Part shown: positions 54,216 through 63,105 of the stretch, in pieces
Layout: every line of letters starts with the position of its first letter
How positions within the stretch are numbered: the first letter of the stretch is position 1
From: Akkermansia muciniphila
GTDB lineage: Bacteria; Verrucomicrobiota; Kiritimatiellia; RFP12; JAAYNR01
DNA: 64,000 bases
Assembly (NCBI GenBank): GCA_945870025.1
Contig: CAMBQN010000012.1
Span: 17,979-81,978 of the forward strand
Reading direction: 5' to 3'
The notes under the pieces: model-generated
Database searches by the model: none
Told to the model about the DNA's origin: nothing
What the model saw: the letters and a program-made list of their open reading frames with translations, nothing else
Program-made: the position numbers and the translations under genes

Positions 54216-56717
54216 TTACTCCCGATTGCGCCAGCGGATGCGCACGGCGTCAAGCCCGGCCAGGTCGCCGCGCAAGACGATGTCGCGCGTGCCGCCGGGA
54301 AGAATGTCGAAGCAGCGATCTTCGGTATCGAGTCCCGCGGGCGGATCGACCCGAACGAAGTGGGCGAACACATCCGCAGAGAGCCGCATCACGGCGCTCC
54401 CGGAATCGCGCGACAGGATCTCGGAACGCACCGTGGCGGGTGGCATCTTGATGGACTTGAAGTTCATGAAGAAGAAGACGTTCTCCGCGATCACGCCGTC
54501 GGGGCCGCTCAACCGGGCATGGTAGAAATCGCCGCTGCGCATCAGGCTCATCCGCTCCAGGCCGCACCGCACCGATGCGTTCTTGCGTATGACGACCGCC
54601 TGCGTCGTTCGCGAACGGACCTGGCCTTCGAACGACACCAGCGAACACTCCAGCGTGCCCGTGACACGGGCACGCGTGTCGTTGACCACCCACGTGGAGA
54701 CGCCGCATTCCTCCTCCTTGATGGACACGAGCACCGGCGCGCTGGCCCGGCGCACATAATCGTAGGACGCCTTCTTGCGCAGGTAGTAATCGACGACCGA
54801 CCATCCGATCTCGCCCCAGGAGTCCGGAAACATCCAGAACATGCTGCCGCCGCAGTCGAACTTCCGCCGTCGCGCCTGCTCGGTGGCGGTCTTCAGCGCC
54901 TCGGCCTGCAGAAGCTGCGAGGCCTCGACGAGCTGCTCCAGCGTCATGGACGCCGAGTCGCCGGCCAGCAGGTCAATCGCGGCAAAGACCTTGATCTGCC
55001 CGTTCTGCCCCTTCTCCATGAAGCCGTGGCGGTTGGTATGAAAGCGGAAGCCCTCGGCGTCCACCGTCCGCTGGCCCTCGGGCAGGTAGTCGTGGATGGA
55101 TTCCAGCGCGGGCATGCCGAAATACCCATACTCCGAATTGAACGTACAATGTGCCCGCCGGTAGTTGCGGTAATCAATCTGGTCGTTGCCGCCCGTGGCG
55201 ATGCTCACCGACCACCAGTGCTGGTCGCCCTGGTCCTCGTCGTTGACGTCCTGGCCGCCGAAGGGGCTGGTGGGCCGGTAGGGCCGGTCCGGGTCGAGGC
55301 TTTGCATCAGGCCGGGAATCAGCTCATGCTCCAGAACCGTGCTGGTGTTGGACTCGCAGCCGGGGTACCAGTTGTTGTCGAACGCCCAGTCCGATTCGTT
55401 GCTGCCGCACCACAGCGCGATGGAGGGGTGGTTGCGGAGGCGCGGCACGGCCACCGCGAGTTCATCGGCAAGCTGCTGGCGGAAACCGGCGTCGTCGCCG
55501 GGATAGATGAAGCAGGCCATCATGAAATCATGCCACAGCAGAATGCCGTTCGCGTCGCAGTAGTCATAGAAGTCGTCTTCTTCAAAGATGCCGCCGCCCC
55601 AGACGCGAAGCATGTTGATGTGGGCATCGCGGACCAGCGTCAGCAGGTGCGTGCGCCGCTCCGGCGTGATGCGCGCGGGAATGCCGTCGGACGGCGCCCA
55701 GTTCGCCCCGTTGATAAAGCACTTCTCGCCATTGACCACGAACGTGAACGTCCGGCCTCCGGGGACGGCTGGGTTCGGCTCCTGCGCGAGGGTGATCTCG
55801 CGGATGCCGAAGCGCGTGGTGCGGGTCGCGCAGGTCGCGTCCCCGTGCGTCAGCCGCGTCTCGAGCGTATACAGATGCGCCTTGCCCAGCGGGCGCGGCC
55901 ACCACAGGCGCGGACGCGCCACCTCGAACGCAGTCTCGATGCATCGCCGCCCCGGCGCCACGGCGGCGAGCGGCAGCGTCCGCTCGCCGATGCCGGGAAT
56001 GGTCAGCGTCAGCGTGGCGTCCGTCGGGGCGTGGGTCACGTTCTCGATCTCGGCGGCGACCGTGACGATCGCGCGGCCCTTGCCGACGAGCCGGGTGCGG
56101 ACCCAGACATCGCGCAACGCCACGGGGTCGAGGATTTCCAGCCGCACCGGCCGCCAGATGCCGCAGTTGACCAGCCGTGGCGCCCAGTCCCATCCAAAGG
56201 TATAAATTGCCTTGCGCGTCCAGATGCTCTCGTGGGTGCCCTCGTGAGCGCCCTGTCCGTATTTCGCCAGCGGCTTGCGTTTTGCATCCGCCACACCGGC
56301 GTCCAGGCGGATCAGCAGCGTGTTTTCACCGGGTCGAAGGGCGTGTGTCACATCGAAGCGGTGCGCGATCAGGGCGTTGGAGGCGCGGCCGATCGCGACG
56401 CCGTTGAGCCAGAGCCTCGCGTGGTAATCCAGCCCCTCGCAGACCAGCTCCGCGCGCCGGCCGGGCGCTCCGTCGAAATGAAAGCGGCGGCGATGCCACC
56501 AAGCCCGGTCCTCGACCCAGGCGCACGCCGGCGCGTTGCGGTCATAGAGCGGCTCGGCGATCCGCCCCTGGCGCAGCAGGTCCAGGTGCACCTCGCCGGG
56601 GACGACGGCCTCGAGCGCCGCATCCCACTCCGCGGCGTCCGGCGCAGGCTCGTCGCCGCCCGCGATCAACGGTTTTTCAAGCAGTTGCCAGACATCATTC
56701 AGTGCGATTGTTTGCAT
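54216..56717 (-). CDS. GH2-family beta-mannosidase-like enzyme 2
   Basis: The 833-residue protein has the full GH2 layout: sugar-binding domain with LVCEGLDYHARLWLNGVAIG, Ig-like part, and barrel with RVWGGGIFEEDDFYDYCD. The acid/base is Glu441 in LWCGSNESDW and the nucleophile Glu529 in FNSEYGYFGMP, both consensus for beta-mannosidases. This copy therefore looks more canonical than the GH2 at 30164. No signal peptide. Two close ATGs are available; I use 56717 because AAGGAA is well spaced for it and only one base from the other. It is the first gene of the minus-strand unit GH2-GH78-heparinase-like, with a 508-base gene-poor gap upstream. Confidence 0.92.
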   Translation of the reverse strand: MQTIALNDVWQLLEKPLIAGGDEPAPDAAEWDAALEAVVPGEVHLDLLRQGRIAEPLYDRNAPACAWVEDRAWWHRRRFHFDGAPGRRAELVCEGLDYHARLWLNGVAIGRASNALIAHRFDVTHALRPGENTLLIRLDAGVADAKRKPLAKYGQGAHEGTHESIWTRKAIYTFGWDWAPRLVNCGIWRPVRLEILDPVALRDVWVRTRLVGKGRAIVTVAAEIENVTHAPTDATLTLTIPGIGERTLPLAAVAPGRRCIETAFEVARPRLWWPRPLGKAHLYTLETRLTHGDATCATRTTRFGIREITLAQEPNPAVPGGRTFTFVVNGEKCFINGANWAPSDGIPARITPERRTHLLTLVRDAHINMLRVWGGGIFEEDDFYDYCDANGILLWHDFMMACFIYPGDDAGFRQQLADELAVAVPRLRNHPSIALWCGSNESDWAFDNNWYPGCESNTSTVLEHELIPGLMQSLDPDRPYRPTSPFGGQDVNDEDQGDQHWWSVSIATGGNDQIDYRNYRRAHCTFNSEYGYFGMPALESIHDYLPEGQRTVDAEGFRFHTNRHGFMEKGQNGQIKVFAAIDLLAGDSASMTLEQLVEASQLLQAEALKTATEQARRRKFDCGGSMFWMFPDSWGEIGWSVVDYYLRKKASYDYVRRASAPVLVSIKEEECGVSTWVVNDTRARVTGTLECSLVSFEGQVRSRTTQAVVIRKNASVRCGLERMSLMRSGDFYHARLSGPDGVIAENVFFFMNFKSIKMPPATVRSEILSRDSGSAVMRLSADVFAHFVRVDPPAGLDTEDRCFDILPGGTRDIVLRGDLAGLDAVRIRWRNRE

Positions 56718-56786
56718 GGTCATTTCCTTGCTTTGGAGTGAGCCGCAGAGTATGCGACAGACGCGGGCAAAAGGTCAATCCTTCTC

Positions 56787-57020
56787 GCAAGGGCGCCAGC
56801 AATTCTAATTATGACAGCCGCTATCGGGATCCCAATCGGGATCGGGGCCGAAATCGACGAGAAAGCAAGGAATTCGACCCCGATAGCGATTTCGATTTCG
56901 ACTGTAAAGATGTGCCATCATTAGAATTGCTGCAAGGGCGCATGGCCGTTCTGATGAGGTCGTTGATTCGTAATCGTAATCTTAATCTCCTAGTGAAGAA
57001 CGGATTATGATTAGGATTAG
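56787..57020. repeat. Double palindromic repeat island upstream of U32 gene
   Basis: Perfect 13-base arms CAGCAATTCTAAT (56797-56809) and ATTAGAATTGCTG (56920-56932) enclose a segment rich in ATCGGGAT and CGATTTCG units (56821-56901). GCAAGGGCGC is repeated directly at 56787-56796 and 56932-56941. Next to it, 56966-57018 has inverted GTAATC/GATTAT hexads; 56966-57012 is related to the island at 521-627 in the opposite orientation. It occupies most of the gene-free gap 56718-57231; the rest (57021-57231) shows nothing I can name. Confidence 0.65.
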
Positions 57021-57231
57021 GCGACTCGCGTAGGAACGGGCCTGAATGGCGCTTCCACGAAGCGAGGGTGACGCTGGCGCGCGGGAAAAGTGACCAAAAT
57101 GGAGAGGCACTTGGAGCGGCCGAATGTCAGCCCCCCCGGCGGTAGCCGGTGGCACCGCGTGACGGATCGGGTTGCTAACCGATTCCCGCGTCGTTGCGGT
57201 CAACTCTCCATTTGCGCTATACTCACTACCC

Positions 57232-58521
57232 ATGATGAAACGTCTTCCTGAAATTCTCGCCCCCGCCGGTGACATGACCTGCCTGCAGGCCGCGCTCGAC
57301 GCGGGCGCAGACGCGGTGTACCTCGGCCTCGACACGCTCAACATGCGGCGGCTGGCCACGCGCAACTTCACCCGCGCGTCCCTGCCCGAGGCGTCGCAGC
57401 GCTGCCGCGCGCGCGGCGTACGCCTCTACCTCACCCTCAACACGATCATCTACGAGCACGAGCTGCCGGAGCTGGAGGCGGTGCTGCGCGGCGCGGCGCC
57501 GTGGATCGACGCCGCCATCGTCGCGGACTGGGCAGCCGTCGAGGCCTGCAAGCGCCACAGGGTCCCTCTCCATATCTCCACCCAGATGTCGTGCTCCAAC
57601 TCGGCCGCCGCCCGTTTTCTTAAGGCCCAGGGCGCCAGCCGCATCGTGCTGGCCCGCGAGTGCACGCTGAAGGAAGTCGCCGAGATCACCCGATCCGCCG
57701 AGATCGAGATTGAAACCTTTGTTCACGGCGCGATCTGCGTGGCGGTCTCCGGCCGCTGCCTGCTTTCGCACGACGCCTATGGCTGCTCCAGCAGCCGCGG
57801 CGAGTGCCACCAGCCCTGCCGTCGCGAATTCCTGATCCACGAGGTGCGCGAGGGCGATAACGCGAACGCCGCTTTTCGCGTCACGCCGCACACGGTGCTC
57901 TCCGCCCGCGACCTCTGCTCTCTTCCGTTTGTGGATCAGCTCGTGACAGCGGGCGTCGCCGCGCTCAAGATCGAGGGCCGCGCACGCAACCCCGAGTATG
58001 TCAAGGCCACCGTCGCCGCCTACCGCGCCGCCGTCAGCGCCGTGGCCGACGGCACCTTCTCGCCGGCGCTCGCGGAACGCCTCACGGCCGCGTGCGCCGC
58101 CGTCTACCACCGCGAGTTCGGCTGCGGCCTCTTCCACGGCCGACCCGGCACCGGGCAGTTCACGAACACCGACGAGAATCAGGCGACCAGCAAGAAACTG
58201 CATGTGGGGATCGTGCTAAACTACTACCCGAAAGCCCGCATGGTGCAGATCCAAATCCAAGACCAACCCATAGCCCTCGGTGACGCGCTCGCCATCCACG
58301 GCCCGACCACCGGCGTGGTCGAGCTGGCCGTGACCGCTCTGCGCCGCGAAGACGAGGTCTGCGTCCGGGCCGAACGCGGCACCTGGGTCACGCTTCCCTG
58401 CGAATCGCGCGTCCGCATTAACGACAAGGTGTTTGTGGTGAGGGCGGCTAGTGCTGCATATCGGACTGACACGGATCGTACGGTGGATGCGCGACCTGAG
58501 GAACGCGCATGCCGCCCGTAA
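57232..58521 (+). CDS. U32-family peptidase (TrhP/RlhA-like, RNA hydroxylation class)
   Basis: The 429-residue protein is a U32 family member: LPEILAPAGDMTCLQAALDAGADAVYLG at the N-terminus is the family signature, and GRCLLSHDAYGCSSSRGECHQPCRREF contains the conserved Cys cluster. In bacteria most U32 proteins turned out to be tRNA or rRNA hydroxylation factors (TrhP, RlhA) rather than collagenases, using the Cys cluster for iron-sulfur or prephenate-dependent chemistry. The C-terminal half has a small beta-barrel with VGIVLNYYPKARMVQIQIQ. I start at the ATG-ATG pair at 57232; an upstream in-frame start adds 20 unconserved residues. The last 24 residues overlap the convergent fucosidase gene by 74 bases. 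Confidence 0.87.
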   Translation: MMKRLPEILAPAGDMTCLQAALDAGADAVYLGLDTLNMRRLATRNFTRASLPEASQRCRARGVRLYLTLNTIIYEHELPELEAVLRGAAPWIDAAIVADWAAVEACKRHRVPLHISTQMSCSNSAAARFLKAQGASRIVLARECTLKEVAEITRSAEIEIETFVHGAICVAVSGRCLLSHDAYGCSSSRGECHQPCRREFLIHEVREGDNANAAFRVTPHTVLSARDLCSLPFVDQLVTAGVAALKIEGRARNPEYVKATVAAYRAAVSAVADGTFSPALAERLTAACAAVYHREFGCGLFHGRPGTGQFTNTDENQATSKKLHVGIVLNYYPKARMVQIQIQDQPIALGDALAIHGPTTGVVELAVTALRREDEVCVRAERGTWVTLPCESRVRINDKVFVVRAASAAYRTDTDRTVDARPEERACRP

Positions 58522-59731
58522 GATAAAGTTCCGGCACGTCACGACAGACAATCTTCAGCACCGTGCACACCGCGTCGGGAGCCGCCTCCGGCAGATCCGT
58601 GATGACCACCTTGTCGCCCTGTTGGGTGAACGCGACCGGCTTGCCGGAATGCAGGAAGCTGATCCGCTCCACGACCGTATTGAGACCGGCCACCACCAGA
58701 CGGGGACCCGGCCAGTACCGCACGAAATGGTACAGGTTCTTCCCCTTCCGCGTGAATGACGCCGTGAATGTGCCTTGATGCGTCCATTCGCTGCTCGGCG
58801 CCTTCCGATCCATCAATCCCCAGGTAAACAGATCGGTATCCCGCACCGCCTCCCCGTTCCGCTCCATCCACCGGCCGACCCGCTCCAGAATCTCGACGGA
58901 CTCCACCGGCACTGAGCCATCGCCGCGCGGGCCGATGTTCAAGAGCAGGTTGCCGCAGGCCGCAGCCGCCGAGCCCAGCAGGCTGACCACCTCGTCGGTC
59001 CCTTTCCAATGGTGATCGCCACGGTGATAGCTCCAGTGATCGTTGAAGGTGATGCACCCCTCCCAGGGGCGCCAGGGCGTGGGCGCAGACATGTGGCCCT
59101 CCGGAGTCCCGAAATCGCCCGGCAGCCCGTTGCGGCCATTGAATAAGATGTGCGGCTGAATCTGCCGGACCATGGCGTTCATCTTTTCTGCCTGCCACTC
59201 CGTTGCGCTGAACGGCCACCACCCGTCGTACCACAGCACGTCGATCGGGTTGAACCGGGTGACGAGTTCCTTCAGCCGGGCAAACGTATTCCCGATGAAC
59301 GCCTCGTACGCATCTTTGCTCTCCAACGCGTCTACGGCATCCGGCGTGTCCGTCCAATTGTTCAGGCTATGGTAAAGGGAGACGCGTAATCCGTGTTTGC
59401 GGGCCGCCTCGACAAATTCCGCCACCAGGTCGCGCTTGGCGTAGTGCATGGAATTGAAGTCGGAGAGGGCGGTGTCGTAGAGGCGAAAGCCATCGTGATG
59501 CATCGTGGTGAGTGTCACATACCGCATGCCGGAACGGGCGGCCAGATCGCAGATGAAGTCCGCGTCAAAATTCACCGGATTGAACTGTTTCGCCAGCGCC
59601 CGCATTTCGTCCCGGCTGAGGCGTTCGCGGTTCATCATCCATTCTCCGCGTCCGGGAATGCTGTAAAGCCCATAATGGACAAACAACCCAAACCGCGCCT
59701 TCACAAACCAATCCACATGCTTTTGCGACAT
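58448..59731 (-). CDS. GH29-family alpha-L-fucosidase
   Basis: The 427-residue enzyme cleaves terminal L-fucose. The N-terminus KARFGLFVHYGLYSIPGRGEW is the GH29 signature, and MHHDGFRLYDT and LYHSLNNWT follow as substrate-binding loops. The nucleophile is Asp169 in IDVLWYDGWWP. After NLLLNIGPRGDGSVP comes a C-terminal beta-sandwich (TWGLMDRKAPSSEWTHQG), so unlike the GH29-like gene at 13081 this copy has both domains. No signal peptide. It lies 28 bases downstream of aroE but in the same direction; biosynthetic genes aroE, ilvN and ilvB precede it, so co-transcription may be incidental. Confidence 0.92.
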   Translation of the reverse strand: MSQKHVDWFVKARFGLFVHYGLYSIPGRGEWMMNRERLSRDEMRALAKQFNPVNFDADFICDLAARSGMRYVTLTTMHHDGFRLYDTALSDFNSMHYAKRDLVAEFVEAARKHGLRVSLYHSLNNWTDTPDAVDALESKDAYEAFIGNTFARLKELVTRFNPIDVLWYDGWWPFSATEWQAEKMNAMVRQIQPHILFNGRNGLPGDFGTPEGHMSAPTPWRPWEGCITFNDHWSYHRGDHHWKGTDEVVSLLGSAAAACGNLLLNIGPRGDGSVPVESVEILERVGRWMERNGEAVRDTDLFTWGLMDRKAPSSEWTHQGTFTASFTRKGKNLYHFVRYWPGPRLVVAGLNTVVERISFLHSGKPVAFTQQGDKVVITDLPEAAPDAVCTVLKIVCRDVPELYLTGGMRVPQVAHPPYDPCQSDMQH

Positions 59732-59759
59732 GACCCCTCCCCTCTCCGTCTGATTCTCG

Positions 59760-60596
59760 TTATCGCCCTGTCGTCAGCGCCGCGCGCATCGCCGCCAGGT
59801 CGGCCTGAAGCCCCGTCCAGATGGTGAACGATGCGGCGCCCTGATGGATCAGCATGCCGAGGCCGTTCTGCGTGGCCGCGCCAGCCGCCTGCGCGGCGCG
59901 CATGATCGGCGTGACCGGCGTCGTGTAAACCAGATCGTAAACCTTCTGTCCGCGATGGAAGGCGTCGGCACCCAGCGGAAAAGGATCGCCGTCGTGCAAC
60001 CCCAGCGACGTGCATTGGACGACCAGATCCGCGTCGCGGCAGGCCGCCGTCCACGCCTGCGCATCGCCGGAGGTCTGGCGCACAGGTACGCCGGGTGCGC
60101 GGTCGGCTAGCTCGGCGGCGAGCGCGGTCATCCGTTCGGGCGTGCGGTTGGCGAGCGCCACCACGCGCGCCCCGGCACAGGCGCAGGTGATGGCGATCGC
60201 GCGGCCTGCGCCGCCACAGCCGAAGACCAGTACCGACCGGCCCGCTGGCGAGCAGCCCAACGATTCTTCCAGATCGCGCAGAAAGCCGATGCCATCGGTG
60301 TTGAAGCCGGTCAGGCCGCCGCCGGCATCGAAACGAAGGGTGTTGACCACGCCGAACCGCCGAGCCGATTCGTCGAGACGGTCGCAGATGTCGTACGCCG
60401 CCCGCTTCAGCGGAATGGTGCAGTTCACGCCGCCCGAGCGGAAATCGCCCAGGTTCGCGGCGAGATCCGCCTCGACGACATCGCGCCGTTCGTAGACGGC
60501 ATCCAGCCCCAGCGCGCGAAAATTCGCGTTGTGCATCGCCGGCGAGAGCGAATGGGCCACCGGATGACCAAATACCGCAAAACGACGTTCAGGCAT
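59760..60596 (-). CDS. aroE: Shikimate dehydrogenase
   Basis: The 278-residue enzyme reduces 3-dehydroshikimate with NADPH. Substrate-binding features are HSLSPAMHNANF and VNCTIPLKRAAYDICD, with the catalytic Lys in PLKRAAY, plus NTDGIGF. The Rossmann domain has VLVFGCGGAGRAIAITCACAG and ALANRTPER, the Asn-Arg-Thr triad that selects NADPH. The C-terminal QNGLGMLIHQGAASFTIWTG closes the family pattern, so it is complete. It follows ilvN by 21 bases in the same direction, which gives an amino-acid biosynthesis unit ilvB-ilvN-aroE. Confidence 0.95.
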   Translation of the reverse strand: MPERRFAVFGHPVAHSLSPAMHNANFRALGLDAVYERRDVVEADLAANLGDFRSGGVNCTIPLKRAAYDICDRLDESARRFGVVNTLRFDAGGGLTGFNTDGIGFLRDLEESLGCSPAGRSVLVFGCGGAGRAIAITCACAGARVVALANRTPERMTALAAELADRAPGVPVRQTSGDAQAWTAACRDADLVVQCTSLGLHDGDPFPLGADAFHRGQKVYDLVYTTPVTPIMRAAQAAGAATQNGLGMLIHQGAASFTIWTGLQADLAAMRAALTTGR

Positions 60597-60617
60597 CGCA
60601 CTTTCAACTTTCCGCTA

Positions 60618-61100
60618 TCAGCTTTCGGCGCGCGCAACGGCGATCTGACCCGAGCGCGAGAGATCGAGGATCGTGTAGGGCTTGAGCAATAGCATGAAAT
60701 CGGAAACGACGTCGGACGATCCGACCATCTGCAGGGAGACCGAGCGCTGGGTCTCCCCGGCGATCGCCGCCTGAAAGCGTGTGGTGAGCTCGAGGATTTC
60801 GGCGCGCTGCGCCACCGAGTCGGTCGCGATCTCCACGAGAATCAGCTCGCGATCGAGATGGCGGGCGCCCGTGACATCGGTCACGCTGATCACGTCCACG
60901 AGCTTGCCCACCTGCAGGGTCACCTGCTCGAGCACGTGGTCGTCACCGGGGACCACCAGCGTCATCTTCGAAATAGCCGGATCCTGCGTCGGCCCCACGT
61001 TGAGCGTTTCGATATTGTAGCCGCGCCCCGAGATGAGCCCGACGATGCGCGCCAGCACGCCGGGTTTGTTTTCAACAAGAGCGGTGATGATGTGTTTCAT
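60618..61100 (-). CDS. ilvN: Acetolactate synthase small (regulatory) subunit
   Basis: The 160-residue subunit regulates acetolactate synthase by valine/leucine feedback. An N-terminal ACT domain reads HIITALVENKPGVLARIVGLISGRGYNIETLNVG, with the effector-site Gly/Asn residues, followed by TLVVPGDDHVLEQVTLQVGKLVDVISV. The C-terminal half contains LILVEIATDSVAQRAEILELTTRF and the TILDLSRSGQIAVARA ending typical of IlvH/IlvN. The start at 61100 is fixed by GGAAGG. An in-frame upstream reading frame is longer but runs into a heptamer array and the ilvB coding region. It follows ilvB with an 80-base gap. Confidence 0.95.
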   Translation of the reverse strand: MKHIITALVENKPGVLARIVGLISGRGYNIETLNVGPTQDPAISKMTLVVPGDDHVLEQVTLQVGKLVDVISVTDVTGARHLDRELILVEIATDSVAQRAEILELTTRFQAAIAGETQRSVSLQMVGSSDVVSDFMLLLKPYTILDLSRSGQIAVARAES

Positions 61101-61115
61101 AATGGTTTTCCTTCC

Positions 61116-61143
61116 CTGAACCCTGAACACTGAACACTGAAAC
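61116..61143. repeat. CTGAAC heptamer array between ilvB and ilvN
   Basis: Four consecutive 7-base units: CTGAACC, CTGAACA, CTGAACA, CTGAAAC. It lies just upstream of the ilvN ribosome site and has the same dialect as 38237-38273 and 62949-63081. Confidence 0.75.
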
Positions 61144-61180
61144 CGGTCTCCCCTCCCGGCCGCCCCTAGGCGGCCAGGCG

Positions 61181-62926
61181 TCAATCCACGATCATGGCCG
61201 ACACGGCTGCGCCGGGCGGCACCATGGGGAACACGTTGGCGTCGGGATCGACGATGCATTCGATGACCCACGGATGGGGGTCGGCAAAGGCGCGTTCGAG
61301 GGTCGATGCGACCTCGGCGGGCCAGGTCACCCGTGCGGCGCGCATGCCATGGGCCTCGGCCAGCTTCACGAAGTCGGGCCGGTAGACGGGCGCGGTGTCG
61401 TGGCGGATACGCTCGTTGACCGGGCGATTGGACGAGCCTAGCACCACGGCGGAATAGCGCTTGCCGTAGAACATCTGCTGCCACTGCCGCACCATGCCGA
61501 GATGGCCGTTGTTGAGGATGATGGTCTTGACCGGGATGTTATGCTCGACGGCCACGACCAGTTCCTGGGCATTCATCTGGATGCCGCCGTCGCCGCAGAT
61601 CGCCACGACCAGTTCGCCCGGCCGGGCGAGCTGGGCGCCGATTGCTGCCGGAAGGCCGAAGCCCATGGTGCCGAGGCCGCCGGAGGAGATGAACGAGCGG
61701 GGCTGGACGTGGCGAATGAACTGCGTGGCCCACATCTGATGCTGCCCCACATCGGTCACGATGATCCCCTGGCCTTTGCGCAGCCGGTCAATCTCCTCCA
61801 GCACAAACATCGGCTGGAGCACCGTGTCGCTGTGGTTGTACTTGAGCGGATACCGCTGTTTGATCGCATCCAGTTCGGCGAGCCAGGCCGCATGGGCAGC
61901 GGGGCGGACGAGCGGGAGGAGTCCTTCAGCCGCCTCGCGGGCGTCGCCGCGGATGGGAAAATCCACGCGAACGCTCTTGCCGATGGCGGAGGGGTCGATG
62001 TCAATGTGCGCGATCTTGGCACGGGGGGCGAACTCGGCGATCTTGCCGGTCACGCGGTCGTCAAAGCGCGCGCCCAGTGAGATCAGCAGGTCGCACGCGC
62101 TCACGGCAAGATTCGCCACGGCCGAGCCGTGCATTCCCAGCATGCGCAGGGCAAGGGGGTCATCCTCGGGAAAGGCACCCAGTCCCATCAGGGTGGTGGT
62201 GACGGGAATGTTCGCCTTACGGGCGAGCGCGGTGAGCGGGCCGGATGCGTTGGCGGAAATGGCGCCGCCGCCCACGTAGAGCACGGGGCGCTCGGAGCGG
62301 TTGATCGCCTCGGCCAGCGCGGCCAAGGCCTCGGGCGCGATCACTGCGCTGGGATTGTAGCTGCGCAGCGAGACCGATGCCGGAGGGCGCGCGGCGGTGA
62401 GCTGACGCTGCACGTCCTTGGGAATGTCGATCAGCACCGGGCCGGGTTTGCCGCTGGTGGCGATATAAAACGCCTCGGCGATGGCGGCGGGGATCTCGTC
62501 GGCCGAGCGGACCAGTGTGTTGTGCTTGGTCACGGCGCGAGTGATGCCGATGATGTCCGCCTCTTGAAAGGCATCGTTGCCGATCGCCGAGAGCGCCACC
62601 TGGCCCGAAATGCACACCATCGGAATGCCATCCATGTGGGCTGTGGCGAGACCGGTCACGGTATTGGTCGCGCCGGGACCGGAGGTCACCAGACAGACGC
62701 CGGGTTTACCTGTGGCGCGCGCATAGCCATCGGCCATGTGCACCGCGCCCTGTTCATGACGGGAGAGAATGAAGTGGACCGGGGAGAGGCAGAGCACATT
62801 GAAAATGTCCAAGACGGTGCCGCCGGGGTAGCCGAAGACCACCTCGCAGCCCGCGTGTTCGAGCCCATCCACCACGCATTGCGCGCCGCTGCGCGTGTCC
62901 GTATTCTGCGCTTCCTTTTTCTTCAT
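61181..62926 (-). CDS. ilvB: Acetolactate synthase large (catalytic) subunit
   Basis: The 581-residue subunit condenses pyruvate, or pyruvate with 2-oxobutyrate, in the first common step of valine, leucine and isoleucine synthesis, using TPP, Mg2+ and FAD. The N-terminal GYPGGTVLDIF and catalytic Glu58 in SRHEQGAVHMADGYARATG are canonical, then SGPGATNTVTGLATAHMDGIP, the FAD-binding centre, and the TPP motif GDGGIQMNAQELVVAVEHNIP. The length is typical. AGGGGAG precedes the ATG. The promoter, leader peptide and attenuator at 63106-63331 belong to this gene; ilvN and aroE follow in the same direction. Confidence 0.97.
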   Translation of the reverse strand: MKKKEAQNTDTRSGAQCVVDGLEHAGCEVVFGYPGGTVLDIFNVLCLSPVHFILSRHEQGAVHMADGYARATGKPGVCLVTSGPGATNTVTGLATAHMDGIPMVCISGQVALSAIGNDAFQEADIIGITRAVTKHNTLVRSADEIPAAIAEAFYIATSGKPGPVLIDIPKDVQRQLTAARPPASVSLRSYNPSAVIAPEALAALAEAINRSERPVLYVGGGAISANASGPLTALARKANIPVTTTLMGLGAFPEDDPLALRMLGMHGSAVANLAVSACDLLISLGARFDDRVTGKIAEFAPRAKIAHIDIDPSAIGKSVRVDFPIRGDAREAAEGLLPLVRPAAHAAWLAELDAIKQRYPLKYNHSDTVLQPMFVLEEIDRLRKGQGIIVTDVGQHQMWATQFIRHVQPRSFISSGGLGTMGFGLPAAIGAQLARPGELVVAICGDGGIQMNAQELVVAVEHNIPVKTIILNNGHLGMVRQWQQMFYGKRYSAVVLGSSNRPVNERIRHDTAPVYRPDFVKLAEAHGMRAARVTWPAEVASTLERAFADPHPWVIECIVDPDANVFPMVPPGAAVSAMIVD

Positions 62927-62948
62927 GTGCGTCTCCCCTGTTGTCTAT

Positions 62949-63081
62949 CCTGAAACCTGAAACCCGAAACCTGAAACCCGAAACCCGAAACCTGAAACCT
63001 GAAACCCGAAACCTGAAACCTGAAACCTGAAACCTGAAACCTGAACACTGAAACCTGAAACCCGAAACCTGAAACCTGAAA
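62949..63081. repeat. 19-unit CC(T/C)GAAA heptamer array in the ilvB leader
   Basis: Nineteen consecutive 7-base units, almost all CCTGAAA or CCCGAAA (units 14 and 15 are CCTGAAC and ACTGAAA), without spacers. It lies between the ilv attenuator terminator and the ilvB ribosome site, so it becomes part of the ilvB mRNA 5' region. The unbroken register over 133 bases suggests recent expansion or strong selection. Confidence 0.9.
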
Positions 63082-63105
63082 CCTTTTATTGCGCTCGCCA
63101 TCGAA

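Noticed and set aside
54360..56741. 793-residue plus-strand frame
   Set aside because: Antisense shadow of the GH2 gene, which has both catalytic glutamates.
56702..57010. 102-residue plus-strand frame with RDRGRNRRE and DSDFDFD
   Set aside because: Translation of the palindromic repeat island; no ribosome site or domain.
62949..63081. Heptamer arrays considered as CRISPR
   Set aside because: Units are 7 bases and directly adjacent, without spacers, and no cas gene is in the window.
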